Assembly (NCBI GenBank): GCA_003153155.1
Contig: PLWV01000029.1
Location: forward strand, 40,565 to 104,564
DNA length: 64,000 nt
Direction: 5' to 3'
From: Gallionella sp.
GTDB lineage: Bacteria; Pseudomonadota; Gammaproteobacteria; Burkholderiales; Gallionellaceae
This document shows, one piece after another, positions 61,301-64,000 of this stretch; the first letter of the stretch is position 1, and each line of letters begins with the position of its first letter. A program made the position numbers and the translations under genes. The notes under the pieces were generated by a model. That model saw nothing but the letters and a program-made list of their open reading frames with translations, was not told the DNA's origin and ran no database searches.

Positions 61301-62137
61301 CTAGTTGCGGGGCTTATGGGTTCCGGCATCGAATCCCGCTTCACTACCATCGCCACCAAACGCTACATCGCCATCGTTGAAGGTGCGGGCCTCGGTGTTG
61401 GACGTAGATCCACCGAACTTGAAGCCGTCCATCTTGCCTTCCACGAACCTGGCGGTTTCCATCGCGGCATCGACCTTGATGCTATTGATGGTGGCGCTCA
61501 ACAGCTCCTTGGATGCCTTCTTCTTCGCCAAGGCTTCGCGTTCGGCAGTCAGCTTCTCGTGCAGAGCCTTCACTTCGGTATCGCCGTCCAAGGTGATCTT
61601 GGAGCCGTCGGCGCGGTTAATTGCGCCAAAGTGATTGACCACGGTGATTTGCTCTCCAGCTTTGTTGTTGATTGGCGTACCGTCAGCGTTCTTGTCAGTC
61701 ACGGACGAAAACAGCTTCAGCGCGATATTCTCGCCAGGGGCGACTTGCTTGAGCTTATTGATCGCCATCTGGCCTGCACCGCTGTTCAGGTTCAGCACTA
61801 CGGTGTCGATCTCCCCGGTCACGTCATCAGCCAGTTGCACGAATGCTTCGCGATAGGTGCCTTCACCACCTTGACGCTCGGCGACCTTGATGCCGACGAA
61901 GTGGCCAGACACGGAATCGATCGGCTGGATGCCCTTCTCGGCCAGCTTCTTACGCAGGTCGTAAGAGACTTGGTCCTTGGCGGACGCCTTGGTTTCGACA
62001 TTCATTTCTTCGCGCAGCTTCTTGATTGCGCCGTTAATCACTTCCTGGCGGAACATACGACCAGTCAGCAGGTCGTGCTTGATGTGCAAATCATAACTAC
62101 CACCCTTCCCAAACATATTACCTTCTTTGACGCCCAT
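61301..62137 (-). CDS. Hypothetical protein partnered with the YqaJ-like exonuclease
   Basis: 278 residues from ATG 62137 (MGVKEGNMFGKGGSYDLHIK), with AGAGGA 8 bases upstream. Mixed alpha/beta protein; residues such as GHFVGIKVAERQGGEGTYREAFVQLADD and a long helical stretch (ALHEKLTAEREALAKKKAS) suggest an OB-fold or DNA-associated core plus a helical tail. Encoded 48 bases after the exonuclease on the same strand. A single-strand annealing or binding role with the exonuclease (as in phage Bet/Exo pairs) is a guess without a sequence match. Confidence 0.6.
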   Translation of the reverse strand: MGVKEGNMFGKGGSYDLHIKHDLLTGRMFRQEVINGAIKKLREEMNVETKASAKDQVSYDLRKKLAEKGIQPIDSVSGHFVGIKVAERQGGEGTYREAFVQLADDVTGEIDTVVLNLNSGAGQMAINKLKQVAPGENIALKLFSSVTDKNADGTPINNKAGEQITVVNHFGAINRADGSKITLDGDTEVKALHEKLTAEREALAKKKASKELLSATINSIKVDAAMETARFVEGKMDGFKFGGSTSNTEARTFNDGDVAFGGDGSEAGFDAGTHKPRN

Positions 62138-62185
62138 GATGATTCCTCTCAATTTACTGGTTAAATACAGGTTAAAAACACGCCG

Positions 62186-63526
62186 CTACGCTTTTGGCGG
62201 TGGCGTCTTGCTTGCTGCTTCGTTTTCTACTACTGCGGTTGCTGCAACTTCTTTCACTTCTTTCATTTTCAGCAATGGTGCAAGTTTGTTTGTCGCCATC
62301 GCCAGAGAACCAATTTCTTCCTTGTACGCATTGGTGGATGTAACAATCATGCGGAATGTGATGGCCATGAACTGATCTACGCTCATCTGACGTTCGTTCA
62401 GCAATTCGAGCAGCTTGCCCTCGTTGATAACTACTTCGCCGGTCTCGAACTGCGAAAGATTCACTTCAGGATGATGCTTCGTGATCCAGCCGGACATCAT
62501 CTCCGCCGACAGCGGCTTGTCCATCGTGGCAAAAGCGTCATCACCCAGCGCTTGCACCGCTGTCTCCGCAGAAAACTTGACCGATGCACTCACCTTGAAA
62601 CCGGCAAAGGTTGCGTTGGATTTAAGCCCATTGGATGCCATCAGTGTCGCCATGCGCTCCTGAATCTCCTTTTGGGCGGCGATTAGCGTGTCGGTCATCG
62701 CTTTGTACCGCGCGAATTCCAGAGACATTTCATTAAGATCGGCTACGACCTTTTCCGGCAGCGCCTTTTCGCCATCACGCTCGCAGGCGCCGGGGATTTG
62801 CCCGGCAAGCACCCTATTCCAGGCCGCATCGCCCGCAGTCACAATGTCTGCATCGATAGACTCGTCATACAGGATCTCGCTCACGATCAGATCATCACCC
62901 TGCCCCGCTTCGGGGAATTGTGCCAGCAGCATGCCGTCAATCTGGATGCCGTTATGCTCAAGGATTTGCCTGCCTAGGTGAAGCTGGCAGATATAGCGGA
63001 AACGGATGTCGTCATGTAGCGACGCCTCGGCAGGCCGTTTGTAATCAGTCAAATAGCGCTTGCCGCCGATCATTACGATGTCGTCCGGCGAATACCTCAT
63101 CCAGGAGCGCGATCCTTTCAGCTCTCCAAGATTCATTCTGGAAAGCGTTTGCTCGTCCTGGGACGCCTTGTAATCCTCAAGAAAAATCTGTCGAATGGCA
63201 TCTTCCGATACCAGCCCCTTGCGCATCGCCATCGTGGTCTTTTTGGGCGGAACGAGCAGCAGCTTTTCGCGCACCAGGTCGGCCACAGTGTTGCCGAACG
63301 CATCCTGCAACCCGCGATACTCGGCCACGGCAACGCCGATTTCCGATCCGCCAATCCCGGTCAGCCTGGAAACATGCCATAGCGCACGACTGTCGTTCGC
63401 TTTGGATTGCACAAAGCGATTCACGGCATCTTCGGTGAAATGCTTGAACTGTGGCAGCGATTGCATCGCTTCCAGTATCAATATCTTCGCCCCATCTTCG
63501 GTAGACACTCTAGCCAAAGCGTTCAT
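62186..63526 (-). CDS. YqaJ/lambda-exonuclease-like recombination nuclease
   Basis: 446 residues. The N-terminal half carries the YqaJ-type PD-(D/E)xK pattern: GIGGSEIGVAVAEY, AMRKGLVSEDAIRQIFLEDY (Glu/helix), YSPDDIVMIGGKRYLTDYKRP (D...DYK), suitable for processive 5'-3' resection. The second half is helical, with no recognised motif, longer than the phage enzymes (about 230-320 residues). AAGG lies about 10 bases before the ATG 63526. Together with the following gene it likely provides element recombination or replication; regulated by the motif at 63559. Confidence 0.78.
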   Translation of the reverse strand: MNALARVSTEDGAKILILEAMQSLPQFKHFTEDAVNRFVQSKANDSRALWHVSRLTGIGGSEIGVAVAEYRGLQDAFGNTVADLVREKLLLVPPKKTTMAMRKGLVSEDAIRQIFLEDYKASQDEQTLSRMNLGELKGSRSWMRYSPDDIVMIGGKRYLTDYKRPAEASLHDDIRFRYICQLHLGRQILEHNGIQIDGMLLAQFPEAGQGDDLIVSEILYDESIDADIVTAGDAAWNRVLAGQIPGACERDGEKALPEKVVADLNEMSLEFARYKAMTDTLIAAQKEIQERMATLMASNGLKSNATFAGFKVSASVKFSAETAVQALGDDAFATMDKPLSAEMMSGWITKHHPEVNLSQFETGEVVINEGKLLELLNERQMSVDQFMAITFRMIVTSTNAYKEEIGSLAMATNKLAPLLKMKEVKEVAATAVVENEAASKTPPPKA

Positions 63527-63558
63527 CCTGGAACCTTTTTAAGTAACGCCATAATTAT

Positions 63559-63577
63559 TGCATGTATATATCATGCA
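63559..63577. promoter_or_regulatory. TGCA-N11-TGCA motif, copy C (before exonuclease operon)
   Basis: TGCA at 63559-63562 and 63574-63577 with 11 AT-rich bases between (TGCATG...CATGCA is a perfect 6-bp inverted repeat). It covers the putative -10 region of the exonuclease promoter, 33-51 bases upstream of ATG 63526. Third copy of the motif (see 49844 and 61227). Confidence 0.6.
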
Positions 63578-63649
63578 TCATTAAATATCAAGCACTTTTA
63601 TTTCTGAGGTATCGAACCTGTTCGGTTTCTTGGGCAGCTTGGCGAACAA

Positions 63650-63913
63650 ACCCTTCGTTATCCGAAGCCGAGCGTTCATGTTGCTAAAACGGTCAGGCCG
63701 CTAGCCTGACGGCGGCTTCACGGACAATCCAGTGCTCGTCAGTCAACGCCCGATCGTGCTGTTCGTTATGGGTAATACGGAGCGTCATTTACTATATGTT
63801 GCCTGTACACACCTCGCGATGCGCAACGCATGACTCGGGGTCAAGACGGTTCGCTACTCCTTCCTTGTATGGGACTTTCACCCACTATCCCTTGCCAGTT
63901 TGTGCTGGCGCAC
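63650..63913 (-). other. 5' fragment of a bacterial group II intron
   Basis: Read on the - strand from 63913: GTGCGCCAGCACAAACTGGC then GGGATAGTGGGTGAAAGTCCC, the hallmark start of bacterial group II introns (GTGCG boundary and the GGTGxAAGTCCC domain I motif). The stem CCAGC/GCTGG at the very start is also typical. No intron-encoded reverse transcriptase and no domain V (GAGCCGTATGCG...) follow; the exonuclease promoter region begins within about 100 bases. So this is a truncated, inactive remnant. The left boundary is approximate. Confidence 0.62.
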
Positions 63914-63950
63914 TCCGCTTAAGTTTAGAACCTGACCGTCATTTTCTCGG

Positions 63951-63974
63951 CCTTATGTAGCGCGCTACATAAGG
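63951..63974. repeat. 24-bp perfect palindrome with further TTATGTAG half-sites
   Basis: CCTTATGTAGCG followed by CGCTACATAAGG is a perfect 24-bp palindrome. Another TTATGTAG lies at 63979-63986, and CGATTATG is repeated at 63976-63983 and 63993-64000. The set of half-sites suggests a protein-binding or recombination site that continues beyond the window. Confidence 0.6.
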
Positions 63975-64000
63975 GCGATTATGTAGACTGCTCGATTATG

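Noticed and set aside
1..64000. CRISPR array or rRNA genes
   Set aside because: No regularly spaced direct repeats of 20-40 bases with unique spacers and no rRNA-like sequence were seen; the only short tandem repeats are GCAA and GAA arrays.

Overview
The window looks like a betaproteobacterial chromosome (the gene set and codon style resemble Gallionella/Sideroxydans-like Nitrosomonadales; this is inference) into which a large integrative, conjugative-type element has inserted. Positions 1-9.8 kb are core genome: a glycogen and glucose-phosphate cluster (glgB 3' end, pgi, recQ on the + strand; glgA, glgP, glk on the - strand), then a tRNA-Leu(UAA) gene.

Directly beside tRNA-Leu lies only the 3' half of a tRNA-Cys(GCA) gene, from anticodon arm to CCA, with no 5' half. 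This is what remains at one end of an element that recombines into a tRNA gene. Everything from about 9.88 kb to the end of the window is read as one element; its other end and its integrase lie outside.

Element, left part (10-35 kb), is a defence and conflict region: two Fic-domain proteins, an IHF-beta-like protein, an ABC-type ATPase with an unusual P-loop, a YhaO/YhaN-like nuclease-ATPase pair, and a DNA phosphorothioation locus. The latter holds dndB-dndC-dndD-dndE (- strand), a facing GIY-YIG nuclease plus DndB-like (DGQHR) pair (+ strand), and upstream a tightly overlapping four-gene set: PLD-helicase, a 55-residue protein, a DndD-like ABC ATPase and a 149-residue protein. No dndA and none of the large dndF/G/H restriction genes are visible, so the flanking sets are the best candidates for the restriction or effector arm. 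A 1.2 kb structured non-coding stretch, a Phd-type antitoxin with a nucleotidyltransferase-fold partner, and an intact IS3-family element follow.

Element, right part (38-64 kb), carries transfer and DNA-processing genes, nearly all on the - strand in tight operons: TraW/TraX/TraY-like genes resembling the IncI / Dot-Icm transfer type, several unknown conserved-looking genes, a type IA topoisomerase III split into two genes separated by three others, a giant strawberry-notch-type helicase with an adenine-methyltransferase domain, an FBH1/UvrD-like helicase, and a YqaJ/lambda-exonuclease-like protein with a partner. Two + strand cargo genes interrupt it: a sigma-54-like DNA-binding domain joined to a GIY-YIG nuclease, and a haem-globin-coupled GGDEF-EAL protein. 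Three transcription-unit heads (topoisomerase/tra, helicase, exonuclease) share a TGCA-N11-TGCA motif, suggesting one regulator for the transfer and processing genes. The right edge holds a truncated group II intron 5' end and a 24-bp palindrome.
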